Source: Bacteroidales bacterium (GTDB lineage Bacteria > Bacteroidota > Bacteroidia > Bacteroidales > P3). Taken from it: 64,000 nt of DNA. The notes under the pieces were generated by a model. The model ran no database searches, was not told the DNA's origin, and was given only the letters and a program-made list of their open reading frames with translations. Below, piece by piece: positions 24,714-33,594 of this stretch (the stretch's first letter is position 1; each line of letters opens with the position of its first letter). The stretch is taken from NCBI GenBank assembly GCA_017449525.1, contig JAFTFL010000016.1, positions 1 to 64,000 of the forward strand, given 5' to 3'. The position numbers and the translations under genes are program-made.

Positions 24714-26024
24714 ATGAAGAAGTTGTTCACCGCATTGTTAGTATGCGCATTGATATTGCCAGCGTGGCCACTGATGGCTCAAAATGGAGGAAAGAAAACC
24801 ACCAAAACAAGCACCTCGACCTCCTCAAAGAAGAAAAAGAACGCCAAAACCAAACCAGAACCTGTCGTGGTGCAGTTGCCCGCGCAAAGCAATGACTGCA
24901 TCTTTGCCATTGATTTGCAACCAGACATAGCCTATGGCCCGACCAATGCTCCGGCTGGTGCAGGACGCGTGCAGGACATCATGCGCGACAAAAACACGCC
25001 CAACGTGTTCGAATACGAGCACAACTCCGTATGGTTCAAGCTCACCATCCCTTATTCGGGCGACCTGGAGTTCGACCTCACACAGACCAATCCCAAAGAC
25101 GACTATGACTTCCTGGTGTACCGCTACACGGATGCCTACTTTAGTAATCACCTCATCCAAAACAAGATTAAACCCATTGCTTCAAGTCTGGCCGCACCCG
25201 ACACTGCTTTCAACGGCAAGGGCGTTACGCAGGGCATGCGCACCTCGGCACGCGAGTTGCACCTCTCAAAGCGTAGTACCGAACGCTTCGTGAAGAGCAT
25301 ACCTGTAAAGAAAGGCGAAGTGTATTACATCGTATTGGACAATCTGTCGCCCAAAGGAGAGGGCTTCACCCTACGCGCTTCCGTAAAGGTGGACTTCTTC
25401 TCTCCTACGGTGATGTTCTACGACGCGGTGCAGCGCAAGTATGTCGACGTTGACCTCCTTATCCTTGAAAAGAGCACCGACAACCGCCCGATCGTTAAAG
25501 ATGAGCACTTCCGCAATAGCAAAGTGCGCTTTGTGCCCAACTTCAATTACGCACTCTATGCAAAGCACGACGGCTACTTCTCAATTTACAAAGAGTTTAA
25601 CTCCAACATCTTCAAGGAAGACACTCTGATGAGATTCATCATGAACCACGTGAAGGTGGGCACAGTTTTCCCGATCAGCGAAATATACTTTGACGACGAA
25701 GGAAACCTGCTTCCCGAGAGCGACACGGTACTGCTGGACCAGGTGGCCGTGATGAAGAATCATCCGAATGTGGAGTTCAAGATAAAGGGATACGTCTTCA
25801 GCTACGGCATCGACATAGATGGAGATCTGGAACTTTCACTCCAACGCGCACAGCGAGTGAAGTCGTTCTTCGTGGACCACGGCATAAATGCTGCTCGCAT
25901 GACGGTGGCTGGCATGACAATAAACGAGATAAAGCGAACGGCTGCTGCCGCTCTCAACAAGACCAAGCCCTACAAAGATGCCAAAGTGGAGCTCATCATC
26001 ACCTCGGTTGGCAACAAGAAGTAG
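24714..26024 (+). CDS. OmpA-family outer-membrane protein with N-terminal beta domain
   Basis: A 436-residue secreted protein with signal peptide MKKLFTALLVCALILPAWPL-MAQ and then a Lys/Thr/Ser-rich linker. Residues around SVWFKLTIPYSGDLEFDLTQ resemble a PPC-type beta sandwich. The C-terminal 110 residues (FPISEIYFDDEGNLLPES, LELSLQRAQRVKSFFVDHGI, MTVAGM) are an OmpA/MotB-like peptidoglycan-binding domain. It likely anchors the outer membrane to the wall. The frame opens at 24597, but the ATG at 24714 follows a GGA ribosome-binding site and begins the signal peptide. MutL follows after 108 bp. Confidence 0.85.
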   Translation: MKKLFTALLVCALILPAWPLMAQNGGKKTTKTSTSTSSKKKKNAKTKPEPVVVQLPAQSNDCIFAIDLQPDIAYGPTNAPAGAGRVQDIMRDKNTPNVFEYEHNSVWFKLTIPYSGDLEFDLTQTNPKDDYDFLVYRYTDAYFSNHLIQNKIKPIASSLAAPDTAFNGKGVTQGMRTSARELHLSKRSTERFVKSIPVKKGEVYYIVLDNLSPKGEGFTLRASVKVDFFSPTVMFYDAVQRKYVDVDLLILEKSTDNRPIVKDEHFRNSKVRFVPNFNYALYAKHDGYFSIYKEFNSNIFKEDTLMRFIMNHVKVGTVFPISEIYFDDEGNLLPESDTVLLDQVAVMKNHPNVEFKIKGYVFSYGIDIDGDLELSLQRAQRVKSFFVDHGINAARMTVAGMTINEIKRTAAAALNKTKPYKDAKVELIITSVGNKK

Positions 26025-26132
26025 CACACTTAAACTCTACGCGCACTACCCAACCACCCACAGGTGCCCCTCACCACATAAGGAGGAACACCGACACTAA
26101 CCGAACTCACAGACCAATCGCAACACGCTGTA

Positions 26133-28031
26133 ATGCTTGACATCATAAACCTGCTTCCCGACTCCGTAGCCAATCAGATAGCGGCTGGAGAAGTGGTGGA
26201 CAGGCCTGCTTCTGCCGTAAAAGAACTATTAGAAAACGCCATCGACGCCAAGGCAACTACCATCCGGCTCATCGTGAAAGACGCTGGACGCACACTGATA
26301 CAGGTCGTAGACAATGGGGTTGGCATGTCGGACAACGACGCCCGCATGTGCTTTGAACGGCACGCCACCTCAAAAATCCACCAGGCCAACGACCTTTACA
26401 GCATACATACCATGGGGTTCCGCGGCGAGGCACTGGCCTCCATTGCCGCAGTGGCTCAGGTGGAACTGCGCACGCGCATGAGCGACTCCGAATTGGGTTG
26501 CCGCGTCATCATCGAAGGGTCGGACGTAAAAAGCCAAGAACCTTGCAGCTGCGACTGTGGCACTTCCATAGCTGTAAAGAACCTCTTCTTCAACCTGCCA
26601 GCACGGCGCACCTTCCTAAAGAAAGATAGTATAGAGCTGTCGCACATAGAGGAGACATTCCGCCGCATTACGCTGGTGTACCCTCAGGTCGCCTTTGTGT
26701 TCCATCACAACGAAAAACTACTCTACAACCTGCCTGCAGGAACCATAGCACAGCGCATCGTCAACCTGATGGGTGCTCAATACCGTGGACTGCTGTGTCC
26801 AGTGGAACAAGAGAGCGAAGTGGTGAATGTGAGCGGATTTGTCTGCAAGCCTGAGTTTGCACGGCGTAGCAAAAACGAGCAGTACCTGTTCGTCAACGGG
26901 CGCTACATCAAACATCCGTACCTGTCGGCCGCTGTGGAGAGAGCCTATTCGGAACTAATACCAGAGCGGATGCACCCCGCTTTCTTCCTACATCTGAGTG
27001 TAGACCCACAACGTATTGACGTCAATATCCATCCCACCAAGACCGAAGTGCGATTTGCCGACGAGAGTACAATTTTTGCCATACTCCGTGCGGCCACCAA
27101 GCGTGCGCTGGGGCAATTCTCTATCACTACCGAACTGGAGTTCAACCCTTCGCCCGACTTAGACTTCACCCCTGCCCCACAGGGCTACGTTCCGAAACCT
27201 CCGACCGTGCACTACAATCCGAACTATAACCCCTTCCAATCGCAACCTCATTCGCAACCGTCGAGTAGCACAACCGCACGCACATCGACCGACAATTACC
27301 GTTCGCCGTGGGAGAACTTTTTCGACATGCCCAACAGCGCTGACAGTACTTCTCCTCAAAATGACTCCGAAGAGGCCACATACGTGGAAAGTAGTGTCAA
27401 CACCCCGTCTCAAGACGGACAGCAATCGATAGACACATGGGCAACGAGCGAAGCTGCCGACGACCAGCCTGCCGCCTTCACACAAGTAAACAACCAATAC
27501 ATCGTTACGGCCATTCAGTCTGGACTTCTCGTGGTGGATCAACAGCGTGCCACTGAGCGCATAGGCTACGAACGTCTGATGCATCAGCTCTCTCAGAAGG
27601 GGGCTGCCACTGCCCAACAACTGCTGTTTCCAGAGAACTGTTCTTTTTCACCAGCTGATGCCGAGTTGCTTGGACAGTTGCAACCTCAACTCGAGAGCAT
27701 GGGCTTCTGCCTTTCCCCAATGGGTAAGTCCACCTTCGTCATCACGGCTACCCCACCAAACATCACACCTTCGGAGTTGCACCCACTGTTGGAAAACATA
27801 CTGTCGGACTACAAGAACAGCATGATGACTAAGTTCTCGAACCGCGACCAAATGCTTTGTCAATCAATGGCGCGACAGATGTCCACAAAGACAGGAAAGG
27901 TGCTACAGGCCGCCGAAATGCAGACCATCGTAGCCAATCTGCTCAGCTGTCAAGTGCCTGGCATATCTCCGTCGGGGCACAAAACCATGATAGTTCTCAC
28001 ACCAGCCAACCTCAAAGAGATGTTGCGATAG
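26133..28031 (+). CDS. mutL: DNA mismatch repair protein MutL
   Basis: GHKL ATPase and mismatch-repair coordinator, 632 residues. The N-terminus has IAAGEVVDRPASAVKELLENAIDA-type motifs (IAAGEVVDRP, ELLENAIDA), DNGVGM, GFRGEALASIAAVA and ATPase loops; a Pro/Ser/Gln-rich linker follows at about residues 345-445, then the C-terminal dimerisation domain. The endonuclease motif DQHA(X)2E(X)4E is present only as DQQRATERIGYE (residues 469-480): both glutamates are kept but the histidine is Gln. Nicking activity is therefore uncertain. Confidence 0.94.
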   Translation: MLDIINLLPDSVANQIAAGEVVDRPASAVKELLENAIDAKATTIRLIVKDAGRTLIQVVDNGVGMSDNDARMCFERHATSKIHQANDLYSIHTMGFRGEALASIAAVAQVELRTRMSDSELGCRVIIEGSDVKSQEPCSCDCGTSIAVKNLFFNLPARRTFLKKDSIELSHIEETFRRITLVYPQVAFVFHHNEKLLYNLPAGTIAQRIVNLMGAQYRGLLCPVEQESEVVNVSGFVCKPEFARRSKNEQYLFVNGRYIKHPYLSAAVERAYSELIPERMHPAFFLHLSVDPQRIDVNIHPTKTEVRFADESTIFAILRAATKRALGQFSITTELEFNPSPDLDFTPAPQGYVPKPPTVHYNPNYNPFQSQPHSQPSSSTTARTSTDNYRSPWENFFDMPNSADSTSPQNDSEEATYVESSVNTPSQDGQQSIDTWATSEAADDQPAAFTQVNNQYIVTAIQSGLLVVDQQRATERIGYERLMHQLSQKGAATAQQLLFPENCSFSPADAELLGQLQPQLESMGFCLSPMGKSTFVITATPPNITPSELHPLLENILSDYKNSMMTKFSNRDQMLCQSMARQMSTKTGKVLQAAEMQTIVANLLSCQVPGISPSGHKTMIVLTPANLKEMLR

Positions 28032-28166
28032 ACCACCTCCCCATATAGCCCTGCGCCCACAAGAGAACTACATATAATATAGGGTTCGACCGAAAGCAAG
28101 AAGACATACCTTAGGTAATACCAGTTCAACACTTCTCCACAATACTGTAAAGAAAACCAAGAACCT

Positions 28167-28805
28167 ATGCAACAATACAGTCCACAACAGTTCCGAATGC
28201 TCCCCAACGGAGTGAAACATCTACTCATCATCAACGTGCTGTTCTACGTTGCCACTATGGTGTTGCACCGCGGCGGCATCTATTTAGAGAACGTCCTGGC
28301 GCTCTACCCCCTGGGCTCACCGTATTTGCATCCTTGGCAGTTGCTCACCTACATGTTCATGCACGCCAATATTGACCATATATTCTTCAACATGTTTGCC
28401 TTGTGGATGTTCGGTTACATCTTGGAGAATTATTGGGGCACCCGAAGATTCTTAATTTATTACCTGCTGTGTGGCATCGGAGCAGGCGTTGCAAATCTGC
28501 TTTTGGCTGGGCTGATTGGAGCCCACCCCACTATAGGAGCATCGGGCGCAGTGTACGGCATATTACTGGCCTTCGGCATGATGTTCCCCAACGAGCGCAT
28601 CTACCTTTACTTCCTTGTCCCAATAAAAGCAAAATGGTTCGTTATCGGCTACGCCCTCATCGAACTGGTGGACGGAATTCTCTTCACCACCGATGGAGTA
28701 GCCCACTTTGCGCACCTGGGAGGCATGCTCACTGGATTTATCATCCTCATGCTGTGGAGAATGAAAAACAAGAAACAACAGCAGGACACTTTCAATCGAT
28801 ACTAA
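28167..28805 (+). CDS. Rhomboid-family intramembrane serine protease
   Basis: A 212-residue, six-helix inner-membrane protein. The catalytic dyad is visible: serine in TIGASGAVYGILLA and histidine in AHFAHLGGMLTGFI. HANIDHIFFNMFALWMFG carries the HxxxN region of the L1 loop and oxyanion hole. Substrates cannot be predicted. It follows mutL after 135 bp and is closed by a very strong hairpin. Confidence 0.92.
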   Translation: MQQYSPQQFRMLPNGVKHLLIINVLFYVATMVLHRGGIYLENVLALYPLGSPYLHPWQLLTYMFMHANIDHIFFNMFALWMFGYILENYWGTRRFLIYYLLCGIGAGVANLLLAGLIGAHPTIGASGAVYGILLAFGMMFPNERIYLYFLVPIKAKWFVIGYALIELVDGILFTTDGVAHFAHLGGMLTGFIILMLWRMKNKKQQQDTFNRY

Positions 28806-28850
28806 TGATCCTTTCTCCACAAGAGGAAGCAACACATTACAAGAAGAAGC

Positions 28851-28888
28851 AGAGGAGGTTGAATGCCGCATGGCATTCAACCTCCTCT
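28851..28888 (+). terminator. 17-bp perfect hairpin terminator after the rhomboid gene
   Basis: AGAGGAGGTTGAATGCC (28851-28867) pairs perfectly with 28872-28888 around a GCAT loop, followed by GTTTTG. It lies between two convergent genes; the T-run favours the plus-strand transcript, but the stem may also stop the thioredoxin-like gene. Confidence 0.8.
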
Positions 28889-28924
28889 GTTTTGTGAAGA
28901 AATGGACAGTGGTAGCTTACCGAA

Positions 28925-29398
28925 TTACTTCAACGTGTTGACAGCCGTTGGTGTCCAATTGGCAAAGCACTCGAGCACTTTCTTTTCACTATAACCCTTC
29001 CCCTCTTCCAAGTAACCCGAGCTCTGGATGTGGATGACGCGACCAGCTTCATCCAATATTACGAAGACGGGAAAGCCAAAGCGCGCAGGATTGCCCAACC
29101 GCTTCATCGCTTCAGGATTGCGGTTGGCCTTGGAATAGTTGATATGAATGTATACAAAATTGTCATCAAAAAGCTTGTGCACAGCCTGATTAGTATCAGC
29201 GAATTGGGCAAAGCGCAGACACCATGGGCACCAGTTGCCGCCCACCTGAGCTATCACATATTTACCGCTGTGTGCCGCACTGTCTACGGCCACCGAGATT
29301 TGACGCATGGCATCGGCAGTTTCACTATAAGGCTTGGTTTGTGCAAAAAGTAAGCACATCTGACCAGCAAACAGTGCAATCAAAAACAATCTTTTCAT
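28925..29398 (-). CDS. Periplasmic thioredoxin-like protein
   Basis: A 157-residue protein with signal peptide MKRLFLIALFAGQMCLLFAQ and a thioredoxin fold whose active site is GGNWCPWCLRF (CPWC). FGFPVFVILDEAGRV supplies the cis-proline loop. A role in periplasmic thiol-disulfide exchange is likely. The following gene on the same strand upstream is DUF805, with a terminator between them. Confidence 0.85.
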   Translation of the reverse strand: MKRLFLIALFAGQMCLLFAQTKPYSETADAMRQISVAVDSAAHSGKYVIAQVGGNWCPWCLRFAQFADTNQAVHKLFDDNFVYIHINYSKANRNPEAMKRLGNPARFGFPVFVILDEAGRVIHIQSSGYLEEGKGYSEKKVLECFANWTPTAVNTLK

Positions 29399-29423
29399 GG
29401 GATGAATTGGTACTTTAGTTACT

Positions 29424-29448
29424 AAAAAAGGGATGGGAACCCCACCCC
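29424..29448 (-). terminator. Intrinsic terminator after the DUF805 gene
   Basis: On the reverse strand, GGGGTGGG pairs with CCCATCCC (one G-T pair) around GTT or GTTC, followed by TTTTTTAG. It separates the DUF805 and thioredoxin-like genes. Confidence 0.65.
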
Positions 29449-29471
29449 TGTTATGCTAATTACGTTCAGTA

Positions 29472-30014
29472 TCAAGCAACGGATTCTTCACCTATCGTAT
29501 CGGACCCGTTGGGTTCCAACTTCGGACATGCCCCCCAACGGTTGGTCTCATACTGAGAATCCATAAAGAACCACACGAGAAACCAAATCGAAACTCCAAA
29601 GTTAAGCAGTACAAGCAGCGCGCCCCAAAATCCACCGTTGAGGACAACCATCAAGATGGTCAGAACGTACAGCAATGCCATCCACCAGCCCGACTTACCA
29701 ATGTCGTGAAGACGACGAACCGCAACAGACAACCCTGGAATGAAACATACGAGTTCGACAATACCCGTGAAAATCAAGAAATCGAACCAATTGGATCCAA
29801 GAATAGAATGGCTGTTTAACCACGCCTCTACATCCGCTGCAGTGAGTCCGTCGTACTCAAGCAGTTCGGAAAAGTCAAGGAAAAAGGCGAAGTCAAGGAT
29901 GAATGCTACGCAAAGAAGAATCACCTCGAAAAGCAAGAAGAACCAGAATTCCCTACGACGTGCGCGGCCTTTGAAGTCAAAGAAGTGGCGAAAGCACTTG
30001 ATAAACCATTTCAT
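29472..30014 (-). CDS. DUF805 membrane protein
   Basis: A 180-residue inner-membrane protein beginning MKWFIKCFRHFFDFKGRARR and REFWFFLLF, the DUF805 signature, with four hydrophobic helices and the conserved loop VRRLHDIGKSGWW between helices 2 and 3. Function unknown; homologues such as YhaH are widespread. It follows the SRPBCC gene after 45 bp. Confidence 0.88.
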   Translation of the reverse strand: MKWFIKCFRHFFDFKGRARRREFWFFLLFEVILLCVAFILDFAFFLDFSELLEYDGLTAADVEAWLNSHSILGSNWFDFLIFTGIVELVCFIPGLSVAVRRLHDIGKSGWWMALLYVLTILMVVLNGGFWGALLVLLNFGVSIWFLVWFFMDSQYETNRWGACPKLEPNGSDTIGEESVA

Positions 30015-30059
30015 ACCTGTTATGCTGATTAGTGTATATACAACAAATGCCGCACCGAA

Positions 30060-30473
30060 CTACAAGCCTTGAGAGAAATACTGAAGACGGTCAGCAAGCA
30101 TATTGGCCAGTTCCTTAAGTTTTGGCTTCAGCATCATGTTCATCATGGGATTGCCACCATCGGACTCAAAGTGAATGGAAACATCACAAGCATCTGCACT
30201 CTTCTCAGTGATATGGATGCCCGCCTTGAATGGAATAGGACTGCTGCTGTTGGCTGCCGGCGCAATGTAGATGCGGCTGAATGGAGTACGTTCCGTGTAG
30301 GTGAGTGTGAGCTGCATGAACCCTCCAACCTTGAAAGAGCACTTGTCGCCTTCAACAGACCACCCCTCTACTTGTGGAGGCATCATTTGTGTAAAATGAT
30401 TGAAGTCGCATAAGTAGTCGTACATTTTCTGCGAAGATGCACTGCACTGCACTGTCTTGCTCTCTATATCCAT
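30060..30473 (-). CDS. SRPBCC (START-like) small-molecule-binding protein
   Basis: A 137-residue protein of the Bet v1/START fold: an N-terminal strand ESKTVQCSASSQKMYDYLCD, then FKVGGFMQLTLTYTERTPFS and a long C-terminal helix KPKLKELANMLADRL. Bacteroidota homologues are annotated only as SRPBCC family. It follows pyrE after 117 bp; the two are often adjacent in Bacteroidales. Ligand unknown. Confidence 0.78.
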   Translation of the reverse strand: MDIESKTVQCSASSQKMYDYLCDFNHFTQMMPPQVEGWSVEGDKCSFKVGGFMQLTLTYTERTPFSRIYIAPAANSSSPIPFKAGIHITEKSADACDVSIHFESDGGNPMMNMMLKPKLKELANMLADRLQYFSQGL

Positions 30474-30590
30474 ACCTTAGATGTTGTATTGTAATGTGCT
30501 ACTCCCCCATCGACTGAGAAGAAACGCTTCTTACTTTGGAACCGATTAATCTTCTGCATCCGATGGCCATTTTTGAAGGAATAGATATAA

Positions 30591-31247
30591 CTATGCCTGC
30601 ATGTGGTCATCTGACCACTTCTCGGGATTGACACGCCAATCAGCCAATGACTGCATCTGCTCTGGGTGGATGTATTCCTCTTGTCCTGCAACCTGAATCA
30701 AGGTGTCGTAGTTGGTAAGCGTATGCAACTCGACTCCAGCATCTGCAAAATTCTTAGCTGCCACCTCCAATCCGTAGGTAAATATGGCAACCATTCCCTT
30801 AACATCACAACCTTTGTCGCGCAACGCATGCACAGCAATCAAAGAACTTTTGCCCGTAGACACCAAGTCCTCTACCACCACAACCGTTTGACCAGAGTGG
30901 ATTTCACCTTCAATCTGATTGGTCAAACCGTGCTTTTTCTCCTCCGAGCGGACATACACAAAGGGCTTACCCAGCTCTTGGGCAACCAGTGCACCTTGTG
31001 CTATACCGCCAGTGGCCACACCAGCTATCACATCAACCATACCGAAGTACTCATTGATACAATCAACAAAGCGTTGACGTATGTAGGTGCGGATTTCGGG
31101 GTAGGATAAAGTAATTCTGTTGTCGCAATAAATGGGAGACTTTCTACCCGATGCCCAAGTGAAAGGATTGTCGTTATTCAGCTTTATAGCTTTGACTTGT
31201 AGTAGAAAGTTAGCTGTCTGAGCAGCGGTATCGTTGAAATCTTTCAT
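30591..31247 (-). CDS. pyrE: Orotate phosphoribosyltransferase
   Basis: Makes orotidine-5'-phosphate from orotate and PRPP in pyrimidine synthesis. The 218 residues contain FTWASGRKSPIYCDNR, VAGVATGGIAQGA-like IAGVATGGIAQGALVA, YVRSEEKKHG and the PRPP loop VVVVEDLVSTGKSS. The frame opens with a GTG at 31271, but the ATG at 31247 starts the conserved N-terminus MKDFNDTAAQTANFLL. The promoter box at 31252-31259 leaves almost no leader. The Nudix gene is divergent from it. Confidence 0.95.
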   Translation of the reverse strand: MKDFNDTAAQTANFLLQVKAIKLNNDNPFTWASGRKSPIYCDNRITLSYPEIRTYIRQRFVDCINEYFGMVDVIAGVATGGIAQGALVAQELGKPFVYVRSEEKKHGLTNQIEGEIHSGQTVVVVEDLVSTGKSSLIAVHALRDKGCDVKGMVAIFTYGLEVAAKNFADAGVELHTLTNYDTLIQVAGQEEYIHPEQMQSLADWRVNPEKWSDDHMQA

Positions 31248-31251
31248 ACTG

Positions 31252-31259
31252 CAAAAGTA
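31252..31259 (-). promoter_or_regulatory. -7 box for pyrE
   Basis: Reverse strand TACTTTTG followed by CA in the context TTCGTACTTTTGCA. It ends 5 bp before the ATG, implying a leaderless or nearly leaderless transcript. Confidence 0.5.
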
Positions 31260-31431
31260 CGAATTAAGCACAGGGCATGTCCCGTACGACTTAAAAAGTT
31301 TTCAACCCGCAGTGGGCAGCAACTGTGAGTATCTTACACCTTATTATATAAAGGGACAACCATCGGCAAAGTGCATCACAAATCCAATATTATGACGTGC
31401 GAAGCGTTACAGAGCAAAAAGCGAACTACAA

Positions 31432-32082
31432 ATGAGCGAACCGACCACGCCCTGGAACGAAAAGGCCCTCCCTTCATTGCACAACGCACTGACTTGGACT
31501 ATAGCCTATCAGTACAACCGAATGTTTATCTCCGCACCCAACCTGCCACCGATGGACAAGGATTGCATCACAATGAGCGATGAAGACCCTGAGGGATGCT
31601 TTGCTGCATTGACGAATGGAAAGAACGTTCATGTGCTGTGCACTGACGGACTGCACCGCATGTTGAGTTATTGTCGAAGCCGATTTGAGTTCGTCAAAGC
31701 TGCAGGAGGTGTGGTGGAAGCTGCCGATTCCAGTCGACGCCTACTCATGAAGCGCAACGGGCGGTGGGACTTACCCAAAGGGAAAGTGGAGGCAGGTGAA
31801 ACACTAAGAAGAGCAGCCCAGAGGGAAGTAGCGGAAGAAACAGGCGTGAACCAACTTGAGATAGGAAGGCTGATATGCAAGACCTACCACATCTACAACC
31901 TATATGGCGGATGGCATCTGAAGCAGACAGCCTGGTTTACCATGACTGCACCCCACGAATTGCCTGTGCAACCACAGGCGGAAGAAGGAATTGAATCTGT
32001 CGTATGGACAGATACACCCTCATGGAAGCAAGCTCTTGCACAGAGCTACGCCACACTTCAACCACTTGCCGATATGCCATAA
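31432..32082 (+). CDS. Nudix hydrolase
   Basis: A 216-residue protein with a complete Nudix box, GKVEAGETLRRAAQREVAEETG, given here as GKVEAGETL and REVAEETG; these are the metal-binding glutamates. The N-terminal 90 residues are an extra domain. The substrate is a nucleoside diphosphate linked to another group but cannot be named. It is divergent from pyrE and convergent with the DUF721-recF unit. Confidence 0.88.
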   Translation: MSEPTTPWNEKALPSLHNALTWTIAYQYNRMFISAPNLPPMDKDCITMSDEDPEGCFAALTNGKNVHVLCTDGLHRMLSYCRSRFEFVKAAGGVVEAADSSRRLLMKRNGRWDLPKGKVEAGETLRRAAQREVAEETGVNQLEIGRLICKTYHIYNLYGGWHLKQTAWFTMTAPHELPVQPQAEEGIESVVWTDTPSWKQALAQSYATLQPLADMP

Positions 32083-32119
32083 CATTCCTGTACACCTGTA
32101 CCGAAGGCATTCAAAACAC

Positions 32120-32139
32120 ACGCTAAAAATGCTTAGCGT
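32120..32139. terminator. Small hairpin between convergent Nudix and DUF721 genes
   Basis: ACGCTAA (32120-32126) pairs perfectly with TTAGCGT (32133-32139) around AAATGC. It overlaps the DUF721 stop codon and lacks a T-run, so terminator function is weakly supported. Confidence 0.35.
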
Positions 32140-32426
32140 AAGACCACTCGTACTACAGCTTTAGTAGAAAGTTGCTTATTGATAGCCTCTACCAACGCAG
32201 TGGTTCTAAAGGACATTTCCCGTCGAAGAGCCGCCGAACTCAACTGTACGTACAGAATACGCGTACGTTTTTCATAACGTAACTGCAGAGTCATTTTGCC
32301 AATCAAGTCGCCCACAACATCATGGTATGCTTGATGAACCTGAGTGGGCGTGATGACATCATCTATATTCAACTCACGCAAAGTAGCCGCAATCGCGTCG
32401 GCCATATTGAACTCTTTCGACTGCAT
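32133..32426 (-). CDS. DUF721 protein (DciA-like)
   Basis: A 97-residue protein with VHQAYHDVVGDLIGKMTLQLRY-type pattern (HDVVGDLIGKMT) and YVQLSSAALRREMSFR, as in the DUF721 family that includes the helicase-loading factor DciA. Adjacent to recF, 6 bp downstream, as is common in Bacteroidota. A link to replication initiation is an inference from family and context. Confidence 0.8.
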   Translation of the reverse strand: MQSKEFNMADAIAATLRELNIDDVITPTQVHQAYHDVVGDLIGKMTLQLRYEKRTRILYVQLSSAALRREMSFRTTALVEAINKQLSTKAVVRVVLR

Positions 32427-32432
32427 GTATTA

Positions 32433-33581
32433 CTACGCTGAAATTTGTTCCACAGCCTGTCCCTGGGAGACAGAGAAAATTTTGCGCTCCACTTGGGGCG
32501 AAGTCTGAAAAAGGGACTGCACGCGCCCCTGCTGAGTGTCAGTAAGGAAGACTTGGCCAAAATGGTCGGAGCCGACCAATGCGAGTAATTGTTCTACCCG
32601 ACTGATGTCAAGTTTGTCAAAAATATCATCGAGCAATAGAATTGGCTTGCGACCCGCATGCTGCAGCATGTAGTCAAACTGAGCCAACTTCAGAGCCAAT
32701 AAAAACGTTTTTTGCTGTCCCTGAGAAGAGAACTTTTTAACCGCAAAATCATCAATGAAGAAGTCAAAATCATCTTTGTGTACTCCTACGGAACTGTACT
32801 GAAGGGCAGCATCACGCATACGCGCTTCATGCAATTGCGCGAGCAAATCACCCTCATTCAACTGCGACCTATAGCGTATGGAGGGTAGTTCATCATGACT
32901 GGCGGCTATCAGATGGAAATACTGCTGAAATAGTGGAACAAACTCCTGCATGAACTGCTGTCGCATCGCGTAGATTGGAGCAGACAACCGAACCAACTGC
33001 TCATCCCAAATGCCAATGCTTGCCTCGTCAAAGAAATGCACTTCAGCAAACTGCTTGAGCAAGTTGTTTCGCTGCTCAACAGCCTTATTGTATTGCATGA
33101 CCTCATGTAGGTAACCTTTGTCAATCTGCGAGATTGTGGAATCCACAAACCTACGGCGATTTTCGCTTCCCCCAAGAATGAGGACATGGTCACCGGGCGA
33201 CACCATCACTAATGGTATACGGCCCACATGTTCGGACATTGAGGAACACAATTTCTTATTGTACTTTATCTGCTTGGGTTTCCCCATCTGCACGATGCAG
33301 GACACATCATTTTCTACGCTCGTAGTCTCGGTATTGACAACATACGGCGTATCTTCAACAAAATGACCATGAACAGCGAAAAAGCTTTCTCCGCGCCGTA
33401 TGTTCTGACTGTCCACCGCATTGAAATAACTCTTGCAAAACGACAGGTAGTATATCGCGTCTATAAGATTGGTCTTCCCCATGCCGTTGTTGCCAACCAA
33501 ACAATTAACGTTGTGGGAGAAATGTAGGTCGGCCTCCACATAGTTCTTGAAGTTATTCAGTTGTAGACGCTCTAAATACAT
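32433..33581 (-). CDS. recF: DNA replication and repair protein RecF
   Basis: SMC-like ATPase that helps load RecA at gaps. The 382 residues start MYLERLQLNNFKNY with LVGNNGMGKTNLIDAIYYLS (Walker A), followed by the ABC signature FSSQGQQKTFLLALKLAQ and the Walker B region PILLLDDIFDKLD. The frame is open to 33656, but the ATG at 33581 begins at the canonical N-terminus. It is 13 bp downstream of ispH. Confidence 0.94.
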   Translation of the reverse strand: MYLERLQLNNFKNYVEADLHFSHNVNCLVGNNGMGKTNLIDAIYYLSFCKSYFNAVDSQNIRRGESFFAVHGHFVEDTPYVVNTETTSVENDVSCIVQMGKPKQIKYNKKLCSSMSEHVGRIPLVMVSPGDHVLILGGSENRRRFVDSTISQIDKGYLHEVMQYNKAVEQRNNLLKQFAEVHFFDEASIGIWDEQLVRLSAPIYAMRQQFMQEFVPLFQQYFHLIAASHDELPSIRYRSQLNEGDLLAQLHEARMRDAALQYSSVGVHKDDFDFFIDDFAVKKFSSQGQQKTFLLALKLAQFDYMLQHAGRKPILLLDDIFDKLDISRVEQLLALVGSDHFGQVFLTDTQQGRVQSLFQTSPQVERKIFSVSQGQAVEQISA

Positions 33582-33594
33582 GCTGCGAATGTTG

